Origin: Choanephora cucurbitarum
Taxonomy: Eukaryota; Mucoromycota; Mucoromycetes; Mucorales; Choanephoraceae
Reading direction: 5' to 3'
NCBI GenBank assembly: GCA_025331435.1
Contig: JAIWNI010000246.1
Coordinates: forward strand, 1-17,705
DNA: 17,705 nucleotides
The position numbers and the translations under genes are program-made. Positions 1 to 9,345 of the stretch are shown in pieces. Positions within the stretch are counted from its first letter, which is position 1. The number at the start of each line of letters is the position of its first letter. Below the pieces are notes generated by a model. That model was not told the origin of the DNA. It saw only the letters and a program-made list of their open reading frames with translations, and searched no databases.

Positions 1-390
1 CAACGATTATTGATTTTCCTCTGCTTTCGATCCTTACTCTTGACCTCTGTTTTGTGATTGTTATCATCGCTATTATTTCTTTAATATAATTATCTCTATA
101 AATATCACATAAATATAAGGTTGACTTATTGTCAACTTGTTTCCATTGTTAATTTTCAATATCGATAATTTTATTATATTTTAAAAGTGTACCTAACAAA
201 AAAGGGGGGGGGGAGAAAAGGTGAGTGTAGTACGAACAAAAGTGAGTGTGGCACAAACAAAAGTGAGTGTGAAAAGTGGGGTGTATCTAGAAAAAGTGAG
301 TGTGAAAGTGAGTGCGCCAAGTATTACCCTTTTTTTTTTTTGCTGATTTTATCAGGATTTTCACTAAGGAGAAAGATTAGTTTCTTTCTT
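1..390. other. AT-rich left flank without a gene
   Basis: No convincing coding sequence is seen. The stretch is strongly AT-rich up to about 180. It holds a short inverted repeat, GTTGAC at 120-125 and GTCAAC at 131-136 around a 5-base loop, then a G-run at about 204-213 and the GTGAGTGTG repeat block listed separately. An open frame across 187-432 on the plus strand simply translates these repeats and is not taken as a gene. The left end of the neighbouring transposon may lie here, but comparison by eye with the sequence after 5109 gave no clear terminal inverted repeat. Confidence 0.6.
221..316 (+). repeat. GTGAGTGTG short-repeat block
   Basis: Five copies of the 9-mer GTGAGTGTG (or one mismatch from it) begin at 221, 242, 263, 296 and 308. 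The first three are exactly 21 bp apart and share an ACAAAA spacer tail. The block lies outside the start of the minus-strand gene ending at 391 and may mark the subterminal region of the adjacent transposon. Repeated short motifs near element ends are often transposase-binding sites, but that role is inference only. A matching block was not found to the right of 5109. Confidence 0.7.
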
Positions 391-728
391 TCAATAATCA
401 CTGATACTTGCATTTTTTTTCAAACAAAGTAATAGCTTTTTTGCAGCCAAGTATTCCAAGAAGGGCTTGCTGCTAATGATTTCTTTTTCGGTTTTTTCAT
501 AAAGTTTTTTTACAAATTTTTTGGTGATTTTAGTGGTCAGAAGATCTTGAGTCTTCTGCCATTCTTCAATTGTTTTTTTGGCGGACCTGACATGCCTGGG
601 GGGAAACTCCGGTGTTAATAACAGAATCGATTGGCCAAAGTCAACCAATCATACTTCTCATTAACACCTGTTTTTGAAATTTCGACTTCAGATATTCTGA
701 TTTCTTGTATTGCTGGAAAAGAATGCAT
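391..728 (-). CDS. small two-exon hypothetical protein, divergent from the transposase gene
   Basis: Rebuilt as exon 1 (728-655) and exon 2 (595-391), giving 92 residues. The 59-bp intron (596-654) has a GTATGA donor, a TTAAC branch-like site and a CCCCCCAG acceptor; its phase fits exactly and joins ATG-started exon 1 to the open frame of exon 2. Unspliced, the exon-2 frame meets a TGA upstream and has no ATG, so the intron decides the model. The protein is Lys/Glu-rich and mostly predicted helical by composition (for example TIEEWQKTQDLLTTK). No signal peptide or domain is recognised. Its start is only 63 bp from the likely start of the divergent transposase gene, so it could be an accessory protein of that element; alternatively it is a chance open frame. 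No homology search was possible. Confidence 0.4.
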
Positions 729-791
729 TTTATTTATACTTTGCTTTTCATTTTTTTTTGTTCTGCTTGCTTAGATTTCCTGTTACCAATC
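729..791. promoter_or_regulatory. short divergent intergenic region
   Basis: Only 63 bp separate the ATG of the minus-strand small gene (728) from the preferred ATG of the transposase gene (792). The plus strand here is T-rich and ends with a pyrimidine tract plus TTAG at 771-774, which looks like a 3' splice site. The transposase transcript may therefore begin further left and be spliced here, overlapping the small gene. Alternatively this is a compact bidirectional promoter. No clear TATA box was assigned. Confidence 0.3.
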
Positions 792-3700
792 ATGAAAAGC
801 AATCAAAAGCACAAGATAACTAAGAGTTCTGCTAGACAGTTTAATACTGGTAGATTCTCTGCCACCAGAGGTTTTGACAGTAGTCAGCAATCGATCCAGA
901 ATGCTTTCAATCGCATTCAAAACAATGTAAACTTGCCATCAGCATCACAAGCCGTGAATTTTTCTGTAGAAGAAGTAGTATGTAGAATGAACCTGCAATA
1001 GTTTTGATATTTGAGCTAAATTCATATGTAAATATTTGAACAGGTCACCGACTATTCAGAGGGTGGCGTTATTAGTACTGGTTTGACAACTGAAGAACAA
1101 GAGCATGAGCAGAACGAACAAGTTGAAGCAGAAGATTTCGAAGAAGATCTTGAAGAAGATACCGAGGAATTTATTTCTGACAGTTTGCCCGAAGAAAGTG
1201 TTATTTCACTTTACTTGGAGAGTATCCAAAACAGACTCTCTCAGGAAGATTATCCCTCAGAATATGCAAGAGGTACTTTCTGGATAGAGCCCATGATGCC
1301 CTTTTTTATGCTTAAGAAAAACAAGAAAGTCGAATCCCTTTATCACCCCCGAGTACTTCTGTGGATTCCTCGCTTGTTGCTTAGCGAAGGGCTTGCTGCA
1401 ATTCACTGTCCTTGTTGCAAATCAAAAATGGAGACTAAAGGATTCAATAAACAGCCTCATGCAAGAAGAATTGTTGATATTGATAGGTAAGATGCAGATT
1501 ATCTTTTTTTTTTCATTTTCTTTTAACACATTCTTTTCTAGCTGCTTCTACCTTATGTCAATGAGATATAGATGTTTATCGTCTGGTTGTGGAAAAACGA
1601 TCAACGCTCATGATAGTCAAGTTATCAAACAGCTACCCTATGAGCTTCAGTTTGAATTCCCTGCTATCTTGACACACAGAGGAGGCGTCTCTAAGATGGT
1701 TGCTGACTTGTTAAGACCATGCATTCAAAATTCTGTTGGACCTGAGCGTTTTCAGAAAATTCTTGTTGAATTGCACCATCTTCGTCATGATCGCATAGAA
1801 CTTCAGTATTTGCTTTCTGTTTACAGAAAAAGAAGCGGTGCTGCAAGATACTTTCTTAACTCTGAGCCTGATGTTTTTTCTTCTTTTGAGAATCAGATGC
1901 AATATGCAGGATTTGTGCCTTCGGGCACATATGTTCGTACTTTGTACACTGCTATTATTCAGACTCTTAGACCAAAGATGGATAAGCACATGATGCTTTT
2001 AGATGGAAAGATCTTGAAAGGAGATCATTCTTTTAAGTTTCCCAAGCACATGGCAAAAATCAACGAAGCTAGTGTCTTTACTGCACTCTATACAGTAACG
2101 AATGAATATGAAGAGATAGTGCAACAAATGCTGGTGCCTTCAAAAGCATTGAGTTATCTTCGCTTTTCCTCTGAGAAAATGCGTGAGGGCTATTCTTTGT
2201 ATGGCCATGAAATGCCAATTGCTTTCTTTACAGATAATGTAAAAGGTGATAAAAATTTCTTGGAGGGCGTTTTTGAATCTTTAAAACATCAAGTGCAACC
2301 CTTACCATACATTGTTGCTTCTTCTGTTGACGAAGACTCTGATTTTTTGAAGTTGCCTGAAACTGTCGAAGCTGTCTATGTTGCTCGTGATTATGATGCT
2401 ATCAATAAGCATTTCAGACAGCTTCTTGAGGATTTGAAGAACGATGAAGATTGGACTGTTGGGTTTGATGCTGAATGGGTACCCTTCTCTGCTGGAAATA
2501 AGGTGGATGTTGTTCAAGTAGCCTACAAGAACAAGGTATTGGTAATCCACTTGGATCAGTCGTGGCAGGAATTGCCTCCTTATTTCCAAGCATTTCTGAG
2601 AGATGCAACTATCAGGAAGGTGGGAAGGCAAGTGGGCGGCGATCTCGGTAGAATCAATCGAGGTTACCACCTTATGTGTCGCGGCGCTCTTGAGCTTGGC
2701 TCCTTTTGTTCTGCAAGGAAATGCATTCCAAATGGCCAAATGTCTTTGACCGAAATTGCGTTCAAAGTTCTTGGAATGAAGATCAAGAAAGATGAGCGAC
2801 TTTCTGACTGGAGTGTTTCACCTTTGTCTGCCCAACAAATTGAGTATGCTGCCATCGATGCTTGGGCAAGCATGGCTATATACAGTGCTGTAAGAGACAA
2901 ACCTGAGATTGGTACTAGAATTAGTTCTAGAAACTGTCTTCCAGGTGTTTGTGTAGCTTACAAGCCTAGGCAAGCAAAGAGTGTAGTTGCGCTTGGTAAA
3001 GTTTGCAGTGACATCACTAATCAAGGTGTAGTCATGGTAAGCATACTACATGTTAAGCTCCCAGGATTTCTTTTTTCTTTGAACTCAGGTACAATCGCTG
3101 AAAACCCAAGGCCTCTCAACTCTTTTGGTGCAGTTCCCTTTGAATTGAGTATACCGATGAAAGACCTTGTAACAGTAGCCGAGCAAGATGTAGAATGCAT
3201 AGATGGATCTGGTAATAACGAGCAAAATCTCACAGCCTCCTTTCAGCAAAGCGTTGATGTTCAATCCGCAAGCGATCGGAGTGCTACAGATAGTGAGGTT
3301 GAGGAAGCTTTTGCGGTTATGTTTGGAGAAGACACGGCGATGGTAGACAAAGAAAGCTTTTCTACTGGCTATAAAGCCTTTCTGAATGCTAATTTAAGCC
3401 CAAGCTATAATGATGAAGTCGATACCACCATAGTTCGGACAAGAGTAGTAAAAGACATATTCCACTTAATGGACATGATCAAGCCTTACAAAAAGCACAC
3501 TCTCTACAAAGAATTTACTCGTAGATTCAGTGACAGCCTTTTTGTTTTGAATGAGGAAGATAAGAGAGTTGTTGCAGAAGCACTCGAAAACAATGGATCT
3601 TCATGGGAAGTAAAGATGAAGTATGACAGATCCTGGATCATGAAGCGTGTTAGAAGAAAAGTTCCTGCTCCTGAGCAGTTGTTGCCGCTGTTGAAATCTT

Positions 3701-5109
3701 TGTTTTTGTCTTTTGGACCACTGAAGTGCTCGAAGTCTGCAAGACCTTTGTTTGACAAGCTTTCTTGGAAACAGGCTTTAAGTGTTCTCAGAACTGTAGA
3801 GTTAGGGCACGCCTCTGATCCCCCAGGAGTTCAGCTCTATTTCGAGACTGGCAAAAAAGACAGACTTGGCCTTACTTTGTATAGATGTGTAAGAGGCACT
3901 AACTCCCTTGAGGGTGGTGTCCATCAAAATTTAATTCGAAAGTTTGGCTCGTTTGGAGCAGGACCTGCATTGGCAGATGCCATGTTGACGGAATATCGAC
4001 TGCGCCATAATATTGACGTTGGAACTGCCAATCGATGCAGCCGTCTTCATAAAGGTCACTATGATCCATGGCTAGTTCAACACATTCAATTTTTAAGAAG
4101 CAAGCTCGGTATCAATGGTTGTAAGCAACATATATCTGTCGATATTAATGCTTTGCATTACCAAGGTTCAAAAGAAGTTTTTGGAATTTGTCCATTTCCT
4201 GAAGATGAAATGAGAAAGCTTGGCATTGAAAGTAGCAATGGTAATACGGTTGCTTCTGGACTTTCTGATTTGACCATTCCAAAGATAGAAGATACTGTGC
4301 ATCTATCTGTCAGTTCAACAAGTCGTCCGATAAATGCCAGATACACTTACGTTGCTCATGCTCAAAGGACCAGATTTGCTGTTATTGCGGTGCATACACT
4401 AGAAGAGTTGTTCCTGTTTTCTCGGCTGTACAACGAGCAGTTTTTAAATGTTCATAGCCCTGATTTTCAGAAATTTGCTTCCATCTGGAATGCTCATGCA
4501 AATGGTGAGAACATTTTCTACAAAACGCCAGAGCATTTGGAGAAGCACTTTGGCCACTGGAAAGAGCAGGAAGCGGCCAAGAAAACCAATAGCATTCATT
4601 ATGGTATCATTGAGTCGTTTATGACTGAACAAAGATCTGTAAATGCACCTAGGCAGACTGAACAAGCTCGTGTACCTAGCCTTCCTATGACAGTAGGTAA
4701 TGTCATGCTACCTGAGTCACCGTTGATCATGCCTGCCCCAACTTCTGTTCCTCCTGCTGTTGTGTTTCCATTCGAAACACAAAACATACCTTTTGCTTTT
4801 AGCATACCACGCATGCAAATTCTTCAACAACATCCTGTAATATCAAGCTCAGTTCCACGAGTACTGCAGCCCAATATCCACAGAACTGCTGATGTGAGAA
4901 CATCCAATTTGGCAGCAGTAGCAACAGTAGTAAGACCATCTAACATTACAATAGATGTGGCTAAGCGAAGATCATGCAAAGGCTGTGGATCTCACACTTG
5001 TACCGGCAAAATCAACAGAAAGCGGTGCCTTTTTCCAATATGCTTGAAATGCAAAAAAGAGAAAGACTGCGACGGATTGTTCGATCCAAGCAAGTGCAGT
5101 ACTACATAA
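792..5109 (+). CDS. DDE-type transposase-like protein with inserted 3'-5' exonuclease domain
   Basis: Three exons, 792-977, 1044-1486 and 1542-5109, give 1398 residues. Introns 978-1043 (GTATGT..CAG) and 1487-1541 (GTAAG..TAG) keep frame exactly; the second would otherwise stop at TAA 1488. An acidic stretch covers residues about 80-115. A zinc ribbon follows: C184-x2-C187 and C221-x4-C226, of the type I recall as DUF6729. A transposase-like core has D364 (LLDGKILKGD) and D441 (FTDNVKGD). Next comes a complete DEDDy exonuclease of the WRN/RNase D type: D519 and E521 (GFDAEW), D577, and Y645 with D649 (YAAIDAWAS). The likely catalytic Glu is E1000 in GTNSLEGG, followed by a helical LADAMLTEYRLRHN segment. 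A Pro-rich region (about 1230-1340) precedes a Cys-rich tail, C1355-C1395. The ATG at 792 was chosen because an earlier in-frame ATG (723) adds only a peptide encoded by the T-rich tract. DDE assignment is inference from motif spacing; the exonuclease call is firm. Confidence 0.8.
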
Positions 5110-5130
5110 TGCATTATGAATAAATTTCTT

Positions 5131-5190
5131 TTCATTTCTCTTTCTCTTTCTTTCTCTCTTTCTTTCTCTCTTTCTTTTTTCCTTCTTTTT
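5131..5190 (+). repeat. CTTT/CTCTTT low-complexity tract
   Basis: An imperfect pyrimidine microsatellite of CTTT and CTCTTT units follows 21 bp after the transposase stop codon. It probably lies in the 3' untranslated region or at the right edge of the element. On the minus strand it reads as a Lys/Arg-rich open frame, which is not considered a gene. Confidence 0.8.
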
Positions 5191-5298
5191 ATTTTTCAAA
5201 ATTACTAAATTTGGAAATTGAGTTTTGTATCCCCCCAGACATGGCATACGAGCCGTTTTTCTTTTTTTTTGGTTTAATTTGCTTGGCTATAGAATATT

Positions 5299-6690
5299 TT
5301 AGAGACATTGAATATATACATGGCGTGCTCCATTTCCAATATACTTACGCAACTCAAACATCTTGTTATATGCAAAGTGATCTACAGCATCGGTAATCAC
5401 CAGCTTACGATTTCTGGCTGACATGCTTCTTGTCATGAAAACGAAGCCATCCAAGTATGACCAGAAGCGTTCACAACCCTCACCATCGGTATACCCAAAG
5501 TTTGGAATATACCGAGGGTTGTACTTGACTTGACAAGCCATGGTATGAGCATAAGCATGAAATGCCGTTACTGCATACCAGGTGTCATTCATTGCCAAGT
5601 AGGGGAAGTTAAACTATAAATCGAAACAAGTAAGTTAGACAGTGATTGACTTATCTTGAGTAAATGCTTACCTCCAGGTTGTTCTTGACATGGCAAATGA
5701 TATCATACATGATGCCATGCTTGAGGGGGCCATTCGTTTCTTGCTGCTTTGACAAATGCTTCACACAAGCAAGCGCATATTTGTGGTTAATGAACAAGAG
5801 GATAAGATTTCAAAAAGAATTTACAACTTCTGACGTACCCTTCACCACCATGAATGTTGAGCAAGCGCTCAGGTATACCATGTCTGGCGCATGACATCGA
5901 GAACACACCGTTTTCATCGTAACGACCTGATGAGGTGTTGTGGTAGTTCTCGCTGCCAGCTTTGAAGACACTGTCTTCGATTGGATCCAAGAAGCACTAT
6001 GCAAACAAGAGGAGTAAGTTGATGTTCATAAAAAAATCCCGTTTAACTTGTTACATCGCCACGAGCTTCTTTCATTCGGCTGGCAACCTGGTCGACTTCA
6101 GCCTTGGTACCCCAAAGAGACTCCTCACCAGCCGACAAAGCGAAGAGACCTCCTTCAGAAGCTTCCTTTCTGTTGATTTTCTTGAGTCTCTTCAGTTGGT
6201 GGTTGCCATCCATCGTGACGAGCTTTCGCTCAGCGTTTTAAAAGGGGAGATGTAACGTAAGAAAAGAAGTGTTAGAGGTAATAGATGAAAGACTTACTTC
6301 ACACCCGAGACAGGTATCAACGCTTTCAAGACCATATTTAATGGTCACCTCATCTCGGGCATAACGCACCAACTTTCTGTACAAAAAGTACACCGAATTG
6401 AGTATATCATTTGAGAGCAGAGCAACCTAGCATAAAATAAGGGTCACGGTTTGTTTAAAAGAGTGATAGGCCCAACTTACTCTCAAGCTCAACTCTGTCT
6501 TCCGGTAATGCTGATTGCTCACATCAACAAAACAGTGATTGAAGATTTGGCCGTTCATTTTGAGAAGGTGCAAATAATCCAACATAGCAAAATGGACGGC
6601 ACGGCGAGGAGACTTAGTCTTGTTGGGCATCATCTGCTTAAGCAAGAGTTGCTTGATTAAGGGATTGCACTTGCAATGCTCAATTTCAAT
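5299..6690 (-). pseudogene. KDZ-family transposase relic (both ends missing)
   Basis: Six exons can be read on the minus strand: 6690-6481, 6426-6298, 6222-6055 (or from 6228), 5996-5839, 5780-5672 and 5613-5299, about 364 residues. The introns are 54-75 bp with mostly GTAAG-type donors and TAG/AAG acceptors. Family landmarks in order are HCKCNPL near the start, DTCLGCE closing exon 2, MDGNHQLKRLKK (D at 6210-6208, likely first catalytic Asp), SSGRYDENGVFSMSC, YDIICH, and FGYTDGEGCERFWSYL, which carries the likely catalytic Glu. KDZ proteins are cut-and-paste DDE transposases expanded in fungi. Defects: the frame meets TAA just above 6690, so the N-terminal part is gone; the intron at 5838-5781 ends in AA where AG is needed; and the frame stops at 5299, or may pass a GTAAGT-started intron into simple repeat, so the C-terminal part is gone. 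The family call is from remembered motifs. Confidence 0.8.
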
Positions 6691-8427
6691 TTATTGAATG
6701 GGATCAATAAAAGTAAGGTACGATATACTTGCTTTAAATTAATTTTTTTTGTGAAACCGTTTTTTTGTGACTAACACGCAAAACAAAAATTCAATAAAGT
6801 ATTTTCGGTATTCCACTCTAGCTACTGCACCAAAAGACTTTGTCAAAAAAGCAAATATAGTTCCCCCCTCTCTCTCTGCTTTATGGAGAATTCTTTGTTA
6901 TCAAATTCAAAGCAACCTCCATTCACTATGTCAGATGTAGGGAATATGATAGAAATTTGTGTAAACACTTTGCTTGTAGTATCTTAAAGAGTCTGTAAAT
7001 TATTCATTAGTTCATGTTGTCCATTTATAGAGTAATAACAAGGCTTTTGATTTTGATAGTAGCTGGCTTAGACGTTGCTTTAGCCGATATTACTTTACAT
7101 AGTTATTAGTGCGGCTCGTGCCTAAGAGAAGTAGAACAATGGGACTTGAGATCTTGACCTTTAACTTTTTTAATAGCAGTACTCTGGCTACTAAGTTTTA
7201 ATTTCACAAAGCTTCGAAGATAGGAACTTCAGAAACATCATATAATTTATTCGTGACCTGATTTACTAAATGTGACTTATAAACAATCATCAGGAACAAT
7301 GGTTTTTCCTTATTAGACGAGAAAAAATTATTTCTTAGTTATTCTAGAACATTTCAATCCTAAACTAGATTTAGCCTTGACAGGAACAGCTGGGATTGAA
7401 TGCAGTGTTTTTGCATAAAAATCAAACGCGTAGAACATAACCAATTTTGAAACTACTGAGGTGTATCAGAATGTCTTTATCGTAAGAATCCAGTTCCGCA
7501 TATGACGATTCGATAATTAGCCTGAATATTCTAGAGTATCATACACATTTTGTTAAATAAATCGCTTAATTCCTTCAATTAATCCAAAACTGGCACCCCA
7601 TACAACAGATTCATAAGACATACATCCTTCAAATTGCATAAATTCAATCTGCAACCATTATCGAATCTTACTAATGTTAAAACTAGATCGATCTGACTTA
7701 AATGAAATGCTTTTTGTTGGGTTTTAAGCCCAAAATTAGCCATTGAAGAAGAACAAAGACTTCAAAGTGTTTAATTTTAGCGACATACTATATTTTTTCA
7801 CTAAAAAATACTTTCTGACAAAAAAAAATTTAAAAAAAAAATTAAAAATGTGATTTCTAGCTGAAATCACTAGTTTAAGATGTCAAAATCTTCTTTTCTT
7901 GCATATTTTTTAACAACTTCACAACGAGAAGAGATAATTTGGAGAGAAACACATCAAAATAATGCCTAAAAATTACTCTTTTAGAAACACAAACTTGCTT
8001 GTCTTTAAACTTCTTCAATCTCTCTCTAGATCGTTTTGAAGATTTTTGGTAATGTAGATTTTTTAAGGCTACATGCACTACAAAATCAGAAAGGTAGAGC
8101 AATCCTATTGGTCAATAGGCCTTATTGTATCATAAAAATCAACTTGTCCGCGTATAAAATGCTTAAAAAGAAGCAGCATATTTTTCAAAGAGATTTATTA
8201 TATAGATAATAAAACCGCCATACTATCTACTGAAAGGTTCGACACTTCTACTAGTTTTCAGGCATCTAAATTCGAAATTGTTTTTCGCGAGTGAGTCTTT
8301 GTCACTGCTGGTTTTCAAAGAAGGTACCACAGAACGAGTTTGGTATATGACTCATAAGTTTAAATACAACAAGTTAGTGTGTCCATGACTGCTCAATTGT
8401 TTTTTCCCTTCTAGGTTCTAAAGCATT
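6691..8427. other. AT-rich intergenic stretch, no gene seen
   Basis: About 1.7 kb without a convincing open frame or recognisable RNA gene. It is rich in A and T runs, notably at 7790-7850. A 75-codon open frame on the minus strand (7875-8102) is Lys-rich and uses T/A-rich codons throughout. No splice-linked partner was found for it, so it is not called. The missing N-terminal part of the KDZ protein cannot be traced here. Confidence 0.6.
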
Positions 8428-8920
8428 TTATTTTTTACGACCCAAAAGCAAAGCATTGGCAAGGATGTCGTTGATTAAGACAGGGTGACCCTGAAACAAG
8501 TTAAAGACGACCTCATGATGATCGTCGTCAAATACAGGTAGAGGTTCTCTTCTGTAAACAGAGAAACCTCTTTCTATCTCTTCTGGAACGCTCTCCTCAG
8601 CTTCCAGGAACAGAATTCTTGCTCGGAAGTAGTAACCAAGATAGATGTCAGCATCCCTACTTGATATTGAGTAACAAGAAAAAACAATCACCAGAGTTTA
8701 TATTTTACCTGTAAGGAAATGCTTCATTCTTCTTTTCATGCTCATTCTTGAGCTTTTCGAGCAGTTTTCCCAAAGAAAAGAAAAAAGCAAAAGTAGGACC
8801 CATCATGCTCTGTTTAACCCAATGTTCTTTTCTTTTGTACAGCGCAACGATTTGCTTTTTAGCTTTTATCTTTCGAGCGTGCTTCTTGTAGTATATCTGA
8901 TCGCAGTTCAATTCAGCCAT
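8428..8920 (-). CDS. two-exon hypothetical protein, 146 residues
   Basis: Exon 1 is 8920-8709 and exon 2 is 8656-8428. The 52-bp intron (8657-8708) has donor AG|GTAAAA and an acceptor reading CAAGTAG; joining at TAG|G gives an in-frame Arg codon. The ATG at 8920 opens a basic N-terminal half (KKHARKIKAKKQIVALYKRK, then LEKLKNEHEKKNEAF), and exon 2 encodes an acidic, more hydrophobic half (ADIYLGYYFRARILFLEAEE, then FDDDHHEVVFNLFQGHP), ending GRKK. No known domain, signal peptide or clear membrane segment is seen. The charge split and the clean intron favour a real protein over a chance frame. It has no close neighbour on its strand; the nearest gene is about 1.3 kb away. Function unknown. Confidence 0.5.
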
Positions 8921-9118
8921 AACTATTGTAATATTTAATAAAGTTAAAACGTTAAATAGAATAATTTCTTTGATCTTGCGTTAATAACCACCAAAATCAA
9001 CTCAGCTCATGTTGAACATTATGCAATCTTCTGTAACTACAAAGTAGTATGCATACACTAAGTGCCCTAACGAAATCAGAAGATGCGAGCATATCATACA
9101 CTCTGCAGCTTAAAAAAT
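8921..9118. other. non-coding DNA upstream of the 146-residue gene
   Basis: AT-rich sequence that would hold the promoter of the minus-strand gene starting at 8920. No motif could be assigned, and the stretch ends at the minisatellite. Confidence 0.4.
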
Positions 9119-9345
9119 GATAAGCGTACTAACAACTGCCTTATAAAAGGTATGCGTACCAAATACTACCTCACAAATGGTACGCGTGTCAAATATTATT
9201 TTATATAAAGTACGCGTACCAAATACTAACTTACAAATGGTACGCGTACCAAATACTTTTTTACAGATGGTACGCGTGTAAAATGTTACATTGCGAATGG
9301 CACGCTTACCAAATATGACACCTCGATTACACATACCAAATCTTT
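9119..9345 (+). repeat. 30-bp minisatellite with palindromic core
   Basis: Seven consecutive 30-bp units start at 9119, 9149, 9179, 9209, 9239, 9269 and 9299, followed by a degenerate partial copy to about 9345. The consensus begins GGTACGCGTACCAAATACTA and ends roughly TTACAAAT. The first 12 bases, GGTACGCGTACC, form a perfect palindrome containing ACGCGT; this is exact in the unit at 9239 and mutated in the others. Because 30 is a multiple of three, the minus strand stays open for 74 codons as a ten-residue repeat around GTRTICK. That frame is probably a by-product. Confidence 0.9.

Larger units (their letters stand above)
391..5109 (+). mobile_element. candidate DNA transposon with exonuclease-bearing transposase and divergent small gene
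   Basis: The span joins the divergent small gene (391-728, minus) and the large transposase-like gene (792-5109, plus), which are separated by 63 bp. The boundaries given are only the outer coding limits. Terminal inverted repeats and a target-site duplication could not be found by eye. The element seems structurally intact in its large gene: no internal stop or frameshift is needed apart from two good introns. On its right it runs tail-to-tail into the 3'-truncated KDZ relic, which suggests insertion or rearrangement at that junction around 5110-5299. Grouping the two genes as one element is inference from spacing. Confidence 0.5.

Noticed and set aside
723..791. Earlier in-frame ATG giving the transposase a hydrophobic N-terminus
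   Set aside because: The extra residues are encoded by a T-rich tract ending in a splice-acceptor-like TTAG and overlap the divergent gene. They look like untranslated or intronic sequence and not a signal peptide.
3037..3088. Intron-like segment (GTAAG..CTCAG, 52 bp) inside the third exon of the transposase gene
   Set aside because: Removing it shifts the frame and gives a stop after about 19 codons. The unspliced reading is continuous and protein-like on both sides.
4972..5247. 91-codon minus-strand frame as a C-terminal extension of the KDZ protein through a GTAAGT..TATAG intron
   Set aside because: The join is in phase, but the product quickly becomes Lys/Arg simple repeat from the pyrimidine tract and then antisense of the transposase gene, so it is not a genuine KDZ tail.
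7875..8102. 75-codon minus-strand frame
   Set aside because: Lys/Leu/Val-rich composition expected from AT-rich DNA, with no recognisable motif and no splice-linked neighbour.
9110..9334. 74-codon minus-strand frame with a ten-residue repeat
   Set aside because: It only translates the 30-bp minisatellite, whose length is a multiple of three. No start context or splice partner supports it.
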